Under the pieces are notes generated by a model. It made no database searches, had not been told where the DNA came from, and saw only the letters and a list, made by a program, of their open reading frames with translations. The translations under genes were made by a program, and so were the position numbers. DNA of 64,000 nucleotides, taken from assembly GCF_046630445.1 (NCBI RefSeq), contig NC_092339.1, positions 75,585,501 to 75,649,500 of the forward strand, read 5' to 3'. Source of the DNA: Rutidosis leptorrhynchoides (Eukaryota; Streptophyta; Magnoliopsida; Asterales; Asteraceae). This document shows, piece after piece, positions 25,768-37,900 of this stretch (position 1 is the first letter of the stretch; each line of letters begins with the position of its first letter).

Positions 25768-26454
25768 TCATTCAGAACTATCAGAAACTTCTTCCCATTT
25801 GGTTCTCTCTGCCAATTGTTTGTGTGCACATGGTCCGACAGACATTCTGGCAGTGTATTTTATTTTTAATTGGGGTTTTGAGGTACCCGTTGCCTCAGTG
25901 GGTTTAATACAATAAGGGTGGTTACGGATCGAATGGTCCTGTTCTTTTTTAATAATTAAGGACATTTTATTATTGTGGTTGTTTTTATTATCTATAGTAA
26001 GTTGGAATTTCTCCTTAGTGATCTCTTTTATTTCATTAGCGAAATCCTCCTCCTTACTGATCTCGTCTGATGACGAACTGTCTGAGTCATGTGTAGGAGA
26101 ATATGATGACGAACTGCAAGAATATGTACCGGTGGTCATGAACCGAAATCTGCCAGGCGTAATCGGCACAACCCGCCCGTCGGCGGTATATCTGGACCAA
26201 TGTCCATATTTGTTTAGAAATGGACGATCCTCTTTTACTCCAGGGATCATGGGTCCATGCCAACGATACTGTGGCTCCGGAAAACTAAAGCTGGGTGGAG
26301 CTGGAACCTCCTCTGGGTTTACCGGGAGTTGAGATTCCCCGGCTAACACAATTTCTTCTTTAATAGGTATTGGAACGCCCTTTTCAGTTGTGGATAGAAT
26401 AGATTCAGTGTCCGATTCCGAGTCGTACAAAATGATAGGATTAGAAGAAGTCAT
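25768..26454 (-). CDS. RT-C extra reading frame between PBS and gag (ORF1)
   Basis: The 228-codon frame begins MTSSNPIILYDSESDTES. It has a Pro-rich block, a Ser/acidic block (SSSSYSPTHDSDSSSSDE) and a basic C-terminus (KIKYTARMSVGPCAHKQLAE). The C-terminus recalls that of RT-D ORF1 (ITTARIRGK..NLAKRTKTEE), and both start MSTS/MTSS, so the two are probably homologous. The frame is not part of canonical gag-pol. I know no function for it. The spacer to gag (about 450 bp) has no F-box gene, unlike RT-D. Confidence 0.65.
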   Translation of the reverse strand: MTSSNPIILYDSESDTESILSTTEKGVPIPIKEEIVLAGESQLPVNPEEVPAPPSFSFPEPQYRWHGPMIPGVKEDRPFLNKYGHWSRYTADGRVVPITPGRFRFMTTGTYSCSSSSYSPTHDSDSSSSDEISKEEDFANEIKEITKEKFQLTIDNKNNHNNKMSLIIKKEQDHSIRNHPYCIKPTEATGTSKPQLKIKYTARMSVGPCAHKQLAERTKWEEVSDSSE

Positions 26455-26635
26455 CTATCACATAATTGAAACAACAATTACGTTAGCATATAAATATATC
26501 ACATATAATGTTTTTGACCAAATAATAAGCAAAAATCAGGAAAAACAGATATGGTCATAGTCCAGACTCACTAATGCATCCTAACAATTACCAGTTAAAC
26601 ACAATAATGTAATTTCTGGTTCCCTATGACCTCAA

Positions 26636-26647
26636 GCTCTGATACCA
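26636..26647 (-). other. RT-C primer-binding site
   Basis: GCTCTGATACCA, reverse complement of TGGTATCAGAGC, lies two bases from the 5' LTR at 26650. It is complementary to the 3' end of initiator-Met tRNA. Confidence 0.88.
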
Positions 26648-26649
26648 AC

Positions 26650-28359
26650 TGTAACGACCCATCAAAATCGCTATTGACGCGGCACGTTAATCATTGATTC
26701 CACAGTGAGGTTTTGACCTCTATATGATACGTTTTGATAAAATATTGCATTCATTAAAATAAGTGACTTTCTAAACATAGAAAGTTATAAACATGTGGGC
26801 GAGTGCTTAGGTATAAGCAAAACCCCGAAATACATAAGTCTTTAATTTACAGGTTGACATCACAGTCCAATTATTTATTACACAACGCAGTTTTATTTTG
26901 AATGCAATAAACTTTGTACAAAGCATGAGAGACTCCATGCAGGCAACAAGCACATCACAGCGGAAGCATTCTAAGGACCTGAGAATAAAACATGCTAAAA
27001 AGTCAACACGAATGTTGGTGAGTTATAGGTTTAATTGCTCGAGTCATAAACATATATAAAGATAGACCACAAGATTTCATCAAAAGTTTATCAATAGATT
27101 CTACGTAACAGAGCACCCTGGTAACTAAACTTAACGCTATAGTGATAATTACCCCATTCGTTTTAATACACGCAAACCAACGTGTCTTAAACTCAAATAA
27201 CATACGTCCGTTAAAAGGCTAGTGCTCTAGCTCGGACGGGGATGTCAAGCCCTATGGATCCATATACAATTATTCGCGCCCATCAGTCCATATCTTATGT
27301 ACTGGCAGCTACTAGTTACCAAAGCTAAGGGATTTTCGGTTTAACTCAGTGTAGAATTTAGTATGTACTTGTGTCTTATCGCGTTTAAAATAAATTGCAT
27401 ATATTCTCAGCCCAAAAATATTTAAAGTATTTAAAAAGGGAGACTATAAACTCACAGTTCAATATTGAGACTCAATATTGTAGGCAAATTGCGTAGACGT
27501 AATGATGGTAGACGACTGTATGGTTGGCCTTGGATTCAAGAACAATACCCCGAACAATACCCAATATTTCCTTAGCTTAAAGTGGTTTAAAACCCGAATT
27601 AAAACACCCTCGAATATACTTTATTATTATTAAACTTAAATTTAAAATTATAATTATAATTTAAATATAAATTTTTATTACTGAAGAAAAAATATGTGAT
27701 AATTCGTCGAGCAAAACAGGCGTATTTATATTACTTTTCCGTTTACTGTAGCTCATGCGATCGCATGAGTTTTCAGTGTTTTTGCCATGCGATCGCATGG
27801 CCGCCTTTTCTGTTTTTGTTTGTTAGTTCGTCGACATCAAATAGTGTTACTGTAGCAAATAGTGTTTTACTGTAGCAAATAATCTGCTCAATCGGGTGCT
27901 CCCTTGTCCATTTGGTGTTATGAACAGGTGAGCTGGTTGTAGAACACACAGCATCTTGATCATCAGCTGGTTCAGATGAGTGAGCAGCAACAGAAGGTTG
28001 CTGATCAATATCAGTAGAATCAGTACCAGCTTGTGATCTCTCAGAACCAGCAGACCTAGGCTCATAGTGTTTTACAGCAGCAAATAGTGTTTACTGTAGC
28101 AAATAGTGTTTTACTGTAGCAAATAGTGTTTTACTGTAGCAAATAGGGTTTTACTGTAGGAAAGTCGTTTTTACTTGTACATATATATATACATACATAT
28201 AATTGTTCATGAATCGTCGAGAGTAATCAAAGGTAATTGTATATATGAAACAGTTCTAAAATTTTGAGACTCAATCTAACAGACTTTGTTTAGCGTGTTA
28301 AAATAATAAATCGTATAGAGAATTGGTTTAAATAAGTCAAAAATTTTCGGGTCATCACA
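26650..28359 (-). repeat. RT-C right LTR (5' LTR)
   Basis: 1,710 bp, nearly identical to 19061-20873 apart from the shorter CTGTAGC array. It ends GTCATCACA and is followed by the target duplication TACCA. Confidence 0.92.
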
Positions 28360-28366
28360 TACCACC

Positions 28367-29080
28367 TGTAAAGACCTCGACCTTATCCTCCCGGACGAAG
28401 TCCTCAACAGTTGATCCCATCGCGATGATCGACTCCAAGTAATATTCTTTAAATGAGCAAATGCACAGCGGAAGACTTAATTCGTACCTGAGAATAACAT
28501 GCTTTAAAACGTCAACATAAAGTTGGTGAGATATATAGGTTTTGTTGCTAGTAGCGTTATAACTATGGACCACAAGATTTAAAGTTTATACATAATACAC
28601 TCCTCGTGTATAGAAAAGACGTTGAGCACTTGGTAACCATACTTAACATTTAAATCACAGCAGCATACTCTTAAATAAACCCTACACCGTACCAAGTGTA
28701 GTAACGAAACGAAGTACTGTGCAACCGTTAAATGCTGGTCGTCCAGCCCGGTTGGGGTTGTCAGGCCCGATAGATCTATCAACAGGATTCGCGTTTACGC
28801 TCCTCACGTAAATATTAGCTACCAAGTATAAAGAAATATGCCATGGTACAACTCAACGTAGATTTATTTTTGATCACTTGTGTCCATAACGTAAATCATT
28901 TATAAAAACAGCGCATGTATTCTCAGCCCAAAATATTTAAAGTTTAAAAGGGGACTATATACTCACCTAATGTATTTTGTAGTAAAAATACATATAACAT
29001 TGTTGAACAAACGTAGGGTTGGCATCGGATTCACGAACCTATATTATTTGTTTCCTTATTAATACACATAATCGTAATTG

Positions 29081-29167
<87 letters not shown>

Positions 29168-29605
29168 TATTAGTTATATCATTTTTATATCAAATATATA
29201 TATATTTTATATATTTATTTTGTATATAAATTTTGTTATGTTATATGCATATTAAATATAAATGTATCGTTTGTTTGTTAAAATATAGTGACTATAATAA
29301 TACCAAAATGATATTTGTAATGGTAAAATGATAATAATGATAATACTTAATGTTACTAAATAAATAGTAAAGTTAGTAATTTTGTTAATGACAATTTTAA
29401 TGATAGTTTTAGTTATAATCCCAAAATGATAATATTAGTAGTTTTTGATAAAATGAATAATTTGTGAAAATAATAATTTTTGATATTAGTACTTAATAAT
29501 TAATAATAATTATAACAATCTTATTACTAACAATTTTAATAATAATAATAATCCTAAATATTAATACTTTGTTAGTAGTAATGATTTTAATAACAATTCA
29601 ATTAG

Positions 29606-29647
<42 letters not shown>

Positions 29648-29705
29648 TAATAATTATACCTTTGTATCAGTAAAAAGAATTATGCTGCCCAAGACGGGAC
29701 TCGAA
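28367..29705 (-). repeat. RT-B right LTR, first part
   Basis: It matches 11870-13200. It is interrupted by RT-D within TCGAA, inside the tRNA-like B-box, and resumes at 42808-42813. Confidence 0.92.
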
Positions 29706-32700
29706 TGTAGTGACCCGAACTTTTCCATGTTTATATATATTAATTGAGATTGATATTTATATGATTAAATGTTTCCAACATGTTAAGCAATCAAACTTGT
29801 TAAGACTTGATTAATTGAAATATGTTTCATATAGACAATTGACCACCCAAGTTGACCGGTGATTCACGAACGTTAAAACTTGTAAAAACTATATGATGAC
29901 ATATATATGGATATATATATAGTTAACATGATACTATGATAAGTAAACATATCATTAAGTATATTAACAATGAACTACATATGTAAAAACAAGACTACTA
30001 ACTTAATGATTTTTAAACGAGACATATATGTAACGATTATCGTTGTAAAGACATTTAATGTATATATATCATATTAAGAGATATTCATACATAATAATAT
30101 CATGATAATATAATAATTTAAAATCTCATTTGATATTATAAACATTGGGTTAACAACATTTAACAAGATCGTTAACCTAAAGGTTTCAAAACAACACTTA
30201 CATGTAACGACTAACGATGACTTAACGACTCAGTTAAAATGTATATACATGTAGTGTTTTAATATGTATTTATACACTTTTGAAAGACTTTAATACACTT
30301 ATCAAAATACTTCTACTTAACAAAAATGCTTACAATTGCATCCTCGTTCAGTTTCATCAACAATTCTACTCGTATGCACCCGTATTCGTACTCGTACAAT
30401 ACACAGCTTTTAGATGTATGTACTATTGGTATATACACTCCAATTATCAGCTCTTAGCAGCCCATGTGAGTCACCTAACACATGTAGGAACTATCATTTG
30501 GTAACTAGCATGAAATATCTCATAAAATTACAAAAATATGAGTAATCATTCATGACTTATTTACATGAAAACAAAATTACATATCCTTTATATCTAATCC
30601 ATACACCAACGACCAAAAACACCTACAAACACTTTCATTCTTCAATTTTCTTCATCTAATTGATCTCTCTCAAGTTCTATCTTCAAGTTCTAAGTGTTCT
30701 TCATATATTTTACAAGTTCTAGTTACATAAAATCAAGAATACTTTCAAGTTTGCTAGCTCACTTCCAATCTTGTAAGGTGATCATCCAACCTCAAGAAAT
30801 CTTTGTTTCTTACAGTAGGTTATCATTCTAATACAAGGTAATAATCATATTCAAACTTTGGTTCAATTTCTATAACTATAACAATCTTATTTCAAGTGAT
30901 GATCTTACTTGAACTTGTTTTCGTGTCATGATTCTGCTTCAAGAACTTCGAGCCATCCAAGGATCCGTTGAAGCTAGATCCATTTTTCTATTTTCCAGTA
31001 GGTTTATCCAAGGAACTTAAGGTAGTAATGATGTTCATAACATCATTCGATTCATACATATAAAGCTATCTTATTCGAAGGTTTAAATTGTAATCACTAG
31101 AACATAGTTTAGTTAATTCTAAACTTGTTCGCAAACAAAAGTTAATCCTTCTAACTTGAATTTTAAAATCAACTAAACACATGTTCTATATCTATATGAT
31201 ATGCTAACTTAATTATTTAAAACCTGGAAACACGAAAAACACCGTAAAACCGGATTTACGCCGTCGTAGTAACACCGCGGGCTGTTTTGGGTTAGTTAAT
31301 TAAAAACTATGATAAACTTTGATTTAAAAGTTGTTATTCTGAGAAAATGATTTTTATTATGAACATGAAACTATATCCAAAAATTATGGTTAAACTCAAA
31401 GTGGAAGTATGTTTTCTAAAATGGTCATCTAGACGTCGTTCTTTCGACTGAAATGACTACCTTTACAAAAACGACTTGTAACTTATTTTTCCGACTATAA
31501 ACCTATACTTTTTCTGTTTAGATTCATAAATTAGAGTTCAATATGAAACCATAGCAATTTGATTCACTCAAAACGGATTTAAAATGAAGAAGTTATGGGT
31601 AAAACAAGATTGGATAATTTTTCTCATTTTAGCTACGTGAAAATTGGTAACAAATCTATTCCAACCATAACTTAATCAACTTGTATTGTATATTATGTAA
31701 TCTTGAGATACCATAGACACGTATACAATGTTTCGACCTATCATGTCGACACATCTATATATATTTCGGAACAACCATAGACACTCTATATGTGAATGTT
31801 GGAGTTAGCTATACAGGGTTGAGGTTGATTCCAAAATATATATAGTTTGAGTTGTGATCAATACTGAGATACGTATACACTGGGTCGTGGATTGATTCAA
31901 GATAATATTTATCGATTTATTTCTGTACATCTAACTGTGGACAACTAGTTGTAGGTTACTAACGAGGACAGCTGACTTAAGAAACTTAAAATATCAAAAT
32001 ATATTAAAAGTGTTGTAAATATATTTTGAACATACTTTGATATATATGTATATATTGTTATAGGTTCGTGAATCAACCAGTGGCCAAGTCTTACTTCTCG
32101 ACGAAGTAAAAATCTGTGAAAGTGAGTTGTAGTCCCACTTTTAAAATCTAATATTTTTGGGATGAGAATACATGCAGGTTTTATAAATGATTTACAAAAT
32201 AGACACAAGTACGTGAAACTACATTCTATGGTTGAATTATCGAAATCGAATATGCCCCTTTTTATTAAGTCTGGTAATCTAAGAATTAGGGAACAGACAC
32301 CCTAATTGACGCGAATCCTAAAGATAGATCTATTGGGCCTAACAAACCCCATCCAAAGTACCGGATGCTTTAGTACTTCGAAATTTATATCATATCCGAA
32401 GGGTGTCCCTGAATGATGGGGATATTCTTATATATGCATCTTGTTAATGTCGGTTACCAGGTGTTCACCATATGAATGATTTTTATCTCTATGTATGGGA
32501 TGTGTATTGAAATATGAAATCTTGTAGTCTATTATTATGATTTGATATATATAGGTTAAACCTATAACTCACCAACATTTTTGTTGACGTTTTAAGCATT
32601 TTTATTCTCAGGTGATTATTAAGAGCTTCCGCTGTCACATACTTAAATAAGGACGAGATTTGGAGTCCATGCTTGTATGATATTGTGTAAAAACTGCATT

Positions 32701-32954
32701 CAAGAAACTTATTTTGTTGTAACATATTTGTATTGTAAACCATTATGTAATGGTCGTGTGTAAACAGGATATTTTAGATTATCATTATTTGATAATCTAC
32801 GTAAAGCTTTTTAAACCTTTATTGATGAAATAAAGGTTATGGTTTGTTTTAAAATGAATGCAGTCTTTGAAAAATGTCTCATATAGAGGTCAAAACCTCG
32901 CAACGAAATCAATTAATATGGAACGTTTTTAATCAATAAGAACGGGACATTTCA
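29706..32954 (+). repeat. RT-D 5' LTR
   Basis: 3,249 bp. It contains GATTCACGAAC (29861-29871) and its inverse GTTCGTGAATC (32064-32074). Its 3' part resembles the matching part of the RT-A to RT-C LTRs (GCATGTATTCTCA-type block on the other strand). Confidence 0.94.
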
Positions 32955-32956
32955 GT

Positions 32957-32968
32957 TGGTATCCGAGC
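32957..32968 (+). other. RT-D primer-binding site
   Basis: TGGTATCCGAGC, two bases after the LTR end, is one mismatch from the initiator-Met tRNA primer site TGGTATCAGAGC. Confidence 0.8.
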
Positions 32969-33163
32969 GTTGGTCTTAGAGAACCAGAATTTTGTATTAG
33001 TGTGTCTTATCGAGTTTGTTAGGATGCATTAGTGAGTCTGGACTTCGACCGTGTTTACTTGAAAAATGATTGCTTAACAAATTTTGTTGGAAACTATATA
33101 TTTTTAACATGTGAATATTATGTGATATATTAATCTCTTAACGCGTTTGATATTATGTGATAG

Positions 33164-33757
33164 ATGTCTACCTCTAGAACAAGTCCCATTGACTCACCTA
33201 ATAATAATGAAGAGTCAAATGTAAATTGGAATGATTCGTGGACTGATTCACATGTTCCCGAAGAGGAACCGGAAGAAGAGTCGGAACCGGAAGAAGAATC
33301 GGAACCGGAAGAAGAATCGGAACCGGATGAAGAAATAGAACCGGTGGGGAAAATAATAAAATGGTTAAGTAAAAGAAAATCCTCAACCAACCGACCAAGG
33401 TTAATTATGGTCAATGGTGTTTCCGCCAAGGAAGCAAAATATTGGGAGGATTACCAATTCTCCGATGAATCGGATTCCGACGAGAATTCCGATGATGTTA
33501 TAGAAATTACCCCAACTGAATTTAAAAAGGCAAAAGAAAATAATAAGGGAAAGGGCATAAAAATAGAGAAATCTAATTCCAACCCCGATGAACTTTATAT
33601 GTATCGTCAACCCCCGAAGTCCTTAAGTTGTAACAATGACCCGGGAACCTCTAAACCACCAGGTTTTTCTAAACCAATGTGGATAACGACGGCTCGTATT
33701 AGGGGAAAATCATATATCCCTAGAAACTTGGCAAAACGAACCAAAACCGAAGAATAA
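33164..33757 (+). CDS. RT-D ORF1, acidic protein before gag
   Basis: 197 codons begin MSTSRTSPIDSPNNNEE. Residues about 40-65 are an acidic repeat of the unit EEESEP, residues about 95-115 another acidic stretch, and the C-terminus is basic (RGKSYIPRNLAKRTK). No signal peptide or membrane segment is seen. It matches the position and the end of ORF1 in RT-C, so it looks like an old part of this lineage rather than a chance frame. I assign no function. Confidence 0.65.
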   Translation: MSTSRTSPIDSPNNNEESNVNWNDSWTDSHVPEEEPEEESEPEEESEPEEESEPDEEIEPVGKIIKWLSKRKSSTNRPRLIMVNGVSAKEAKYWEDYQFSDESDSDENSDDVIEITPTEFKKAKENNKGKGIKIEKSNSNPDELYMYRQPPKSLSCNNDPGTSKPPGFSKPMWITTARIRGKSYIPRNLAKRTKTEE

Positions 33758-33915
33758 GAAACAAGCGAGTCGGAATAAGATAGTTGTATTCATGTGGTGT
33801 AATATATGTAATATAGTGTGCTTATGCTTTATGATATATGTAAAAATTGCTTGTATTAATAAGTATTTTTTTTATGAATCTAACTCTTGTCTATTTTACA
33901 GTATAAAAACGCAAA

Positions 33916-34599
33916 ATGGATAGACAACCCAATATTTTAAGAGACCTACCCGGAGACATGATTGATGAAATCTTGTCTAGAGTCGGTCAAAATTCCTCGG
34001 CACAACTATTTAAGGCGAGATCAGTTTGTAAGACATTCGAAGAACGTTCCAAGAATGTCTTGGTTTATAAGAGACTTTTGTTTGAAAGATGGGGGATATC
34101 ACATTGGGAAACCCATAAGTTACGATGTGTTTACTTTGACGCATATATTGCGGGGAACCCAAATGCTATTTTACGCAACGGGTTAAGAAATTATTTTGAC
34201 TCAATGTATCCGAATATAGGACTTCATGATTTAGAAAAAGCGGCTAACATGCAACATAAAGAAGCATGCTATGCTTATGGGTTAGTAATGTTCGCTTCTC
34301 ACCAAAGTGAGAAAAAGAACATCGGGCTACAGCTATTAAACAAAACGTTCCCACAAGTGACGGAGTCGTTAATTGGGGTAAGAAATGAGGTTTTTAGATT
34401 GTTACGGGACTGTTGGACATTACGTAACCCTCGTCCCTTTGACGACGTTACAACACGCTGTCTTATCAATGGCCATAACGGTTATGTTGCACAAGACCAA
34501 GGATGGGAAGTAGTCCTAGTAAAACCAGAATGCATGACTTGTTTCTGGACGTATGAATTACGTGTCTTTATTGCCTTTGCTGAACGACTTGTGTACTAG
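33916..34599 (+). CDS. F-box protein with Sel1-like repeat, inside RT-D
   Basis: 227 codons, open and complete. The N-terminus is an F-box (about residues 7-50: LRDLPGDMIDEILSRV, then FKARSVCKTFEERSK), the surface that binds SKP1 in SCF ubiquitin ligases. A middle region (about 88-140: NPNAILRNGLRNYF, LEKAANMQHKEACYAYGLVM) has a Sel1-like helical repeat pattern. The C-terminus has a Cys-x-x-Cys-x-Trp motif (PECMTCFWTYEL). This layout is that of the plant F-box family of At1g67623/At2g35280. It lies 158 bp after ORF1 and about 340 bp before gag, on the element's sense strand, so it is cargo of RT-D. RT-C lacks it. A host gene capture is the simplest reading; its role, if any, is unknown. Confidence 0.85.
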   Translation: MDRQPNILRDLPGDMIDEILSRVGQNSSAQLFKARSVCKTFEERSKNVLVYKRLLFERWGISHWETHKLRCVYFDAYIAGNPNAILRNGLRNYFDSMYPNIGLHDLEKAANMQHKEACYAYGLVMFASHQSEKKNIGLQLLNKTFPQVTESLIGVRNEVFRLLRDCWTLRNPRPFDDVTTRCLINGHNGYVAQDQGWEVVLVKPECMTCFWTYELRVFIAFAERLVY

Positions 34600-34939
34600 C
34601 TAGAATTATCTTCACAACTATCTTGTATCAAAGTTATTGTGTGCTATATTTCATGCTTTATGTAAAATAAGCGGTATTGTAAGTTTGTAAAATATTGTAT
34701 AAAAGTTTGAACGCGAAATATTATTATAATCAGTTTTTCATATAGAATTGTAGTAGTTGAATTGTATATTAGCTACTAAGTATGAACTTAACGGGTAGGT
34801 ACTACCCGAATTTAAACTTATAAAACGCTAATATGAAGAAAAAGCTTTTATAAATGAGTCATATTATGCTACGAAATACTATTAACTACTCTTAATATTC
34901 TGTATGATTAACTTGTTCCATTTGACTATTTTGAAGGAA

Positions 34940-37900
34940 ATGGCACCGACTACTCGACACACCGTGAATATGAATGAAGAGGAATTCCGTACTTTTCTAG
35001 CTTCAAACATAGCCGCAGTACAGGCTGCGCTACATACCAACAATAACCTTGGATCTAGCAGTACAGGAAATCGTGTAGGATGCACCTACAAAGAATTCAC
35101 TGCCTGCAAACCTTTGGAATTTGATGGAACCGAAGGACCGATCGGATTGAAACGGTGGACCGAGAAGGTTGAATCGGTGTTTGCCATAAGTAAGTGTACT
35201 GAAGAGGACAAAGTGAAGTACGCTACGCATACCTTCACAGGTTCTGCGTTAACATGGTGGAATACCTATCTAGAGCAAGTGGGACAAGACGATGCGTACG
35301 CACTACCGTGGTCAGCATTCAAGCACTTGATGAACGAGAAGTACCGTCCCAGAACCGAGGTCAATAAGCTCAAGACAGAACTTAGAGGGTTACGAACCCA
35401 AGGATTTGATATTACCACGTACGAAAGACGATTCACAGAATTGTGCCTATTGTGTCCGGGAGCATTCGAAGATGAGGAAGAGAAGATCGACGCGTTTGTG
35501 AAAGGATTACCGGAAAGAATCCAAGAAGATATAAGTTCACACGAGCCCGCCTCCATACAACAGGCATGTAGAATGGCTCACAAACTAGTGAACCAGATTG
35601 AAGAAAGAATTAAAGAACAGACTGCTGAAGAGGCCAATGTGAAGCAAGTCAAAAGAAAGTGGGAGGAAAACGGTGATAAGAATCACCAATACAACAACAA
35701 CAGCAATTACAACAATAATCGCAACAATTATCCCAACAATCGCAACATCAATCGCAACTATAACAAACGGCCCAACAACAACAACAACAACAACAACAAC
35801 AGCAACTACAACAATCATCCCAACAACAATAATAACCGCAACAACAACAACAACAACAATCAGAAGCAGCTATGCCAAAGGTGTGAAAAGAATCACTCGG
35901 GGTTCTGCACCAAATTTTACAACAAGTGTAAAAGAAATGGTCATAGCGCGGCGAAGTGTGAGGTCTACGGACCAGGGGTTAATAGAACGAAAGGAACAAA
36001 TGGTGTCGGAACGAGTAATGGCGGAGCAAGTAGTGTCGGAGCAAGTTATGCCAATGTAGTTTGTTATAAATGTGGAAAATTGGGCCACATTATTAGAAAT
36101 TGCCCGAACCAGGAGAACACGAATGGACAAGGCCGTGGAAGAGTTTTCAATATTAATGCGGCAGAGGCACAGGAAGACCCGGAGCTTGTTACGGGTACGT
36201 TTCTTATTGACGATAAATCTGCTTACGTTTTATTTGATTCGGGTGCGGATAGAAGCTATATGAGTAGAGATTTTTGTGCTAAATTAAGTTGTCCATTGAC
36301 GCCTTTGGATAGTAAATTTTTACTCGAATTAGCAAATGGTAAATTAATTTCAGCAGATAATATATGTCGGAATCGAGAAATTAAACTGGTTAGCGAAACA
36401 TTTAAGATTGATTTGATACCAGTAGAGTTAGGGAGTTTTGATGTGATAATCGGTATGGACTGGTTGAAAGAAGTGAAAGCGGAGATCGTTTGTTACAAAA
36501 ATGCAATTCGCATTATACGAGAAAAAGGAAAACCCTTAATGGTGTACGGAGAAAAGGGCAACACGAAGCTACATCTTATTAGTAATTTGAAGGCACAAAA
36601 ACTAATAAGAAAAGGTTGCTATGCTGTTCTAGCACACGTCGAGAAAGTACAAACTGAAGAAAAGAGCATCAATGATGTTCCCATCGCAAAAGAATTTCCC
36701 GATGTATTTCCGAAAGAATTACCGGGATAACCCCCACATCGATCCGTTGAATTTCAAATAGATCTTGTACCAGGAGCTGCACCAATAGCTCGTGCTCCTT
36801 ACAGACTAGCACCCAGCGAGATGAAAGAACTGCAAAGCCAATTACAAGAACTTTTAGAGCGTGGTTTCATTCGACCAAGCACATCACCGTGGGGAGCTCC
36901 TGTTTTGTTTGTCAAGAAGAAAGATGGTACATTCAGGTTGTGTATCGACTACCGAGAGTTGAACAAACTTACCATCAAGAACCGCTACCCACTACCGAGA
37001 ATCGACGACTTATTTGATCAACTACAAGGCTCGTCTGTTTATTCAAAGATTGACTTACGTTCCGGGTATCATCAAATGCGGGTGAAAGAAGATGATATTC
37101 CAAAGACTGCTTTCAGAACACGTTATGGTCATTACGAGTTTATGGTCATGCCGTTTGGTTTAACTAATGCACCAGCTGTGTTCATGGACCTTATGAACCG
37201 AGTGTGTGGACCATACCTTGACAAGTTTGTCATTGTTTTCATTGATGACATACTTATTTACTCAAAGAATGACCAAGAACACGGTGAACATTTGAGAAAA
37301 GTGTTAGAAGTATTGAGGAAGGAAGAATTGTACGCTAAGTTTTCAAAGTGTGCATTTTGGTTGGAAGAAGTTCAATTCCTCGGTCACATAGTGAACAAAG
37401 AAGGTATTAAGGTGGATTCGGCAAAGATAGACACTGTTGAAAAGTGGGAAACCCCGAAAACTCCGAAACACATACGCCAGTTTTTAGGACTAGCTGGTTA
37501 CTACAGAAGGTTCATCCAAGACTTTTCCAGAATAGCAAAACCCTTGACTGCATTAACGCATAAAGGGAAGAAATTTGAATGGAATGATGAACAAGAGAAA
37601 GCGTTTCAGTTATTGAAGAAAAAGCTAACTACGGCACCTATATTGTCATTGCCTGAAGGGAATGATGATTTTGTGATTTATTGTGACGCATCAAAGCAAG
37701 GTCTCGGTTGTGTATTAATGCAACGAACGAAGGTGATTGCTTATGCGTCTAGACAATTGAAGATTCACGAACAAAATTATACGACGCATGATTTGGAATT
37801 AGGCGCGGTTGTTTTTGCATTAAAGACTTGGAGGCACTACTTATATGGGGTCAAAAGTATTATATATACCGACCACAAAAGTCTTCAACACATATTTAAT

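Larger units (their letters stand above)
19061..28359 (-). mobile_element. RT-C: Ty3/gypsy chromovirus (Tekay-like), broken
   Basis: It is flanked by TACCA (19056-19060, 28360-28364). LTRs are 19061-20873 (1,813 bp) and 26650-28359 (1,710 bp), beginning TGTAACGACCC and ending GGGTCATCACA. The length gap comes from a tandem array. The PBS is at 26636-26647 (minus strand, Met-tRNA type). An extra frame (25768-26454) precedes gag-pol (about 20900-25316). Domain order protease, RT, RNase H, integrase, chromodomain-like tail is that of Ty3/gypsy chromoviruses. Shared LTR sequence differs at about 8 sites in 1.7 kb, so it is recent. gag-pol has about two breaks. Confidence 0.92.

Noticed and set aside
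33198-33610. Minus-strand frames across RT-D ORF1
   Set aside because: They mirror the acidic EEESEP repeat on the other strand; the sense frame has the better start, position and a homolog in RT-C.
35585-36130. Frames opposite the Asn-rich part of RT-D gag
   Set aside because: They arise from CAA/AAC repeats and have no support of their own.
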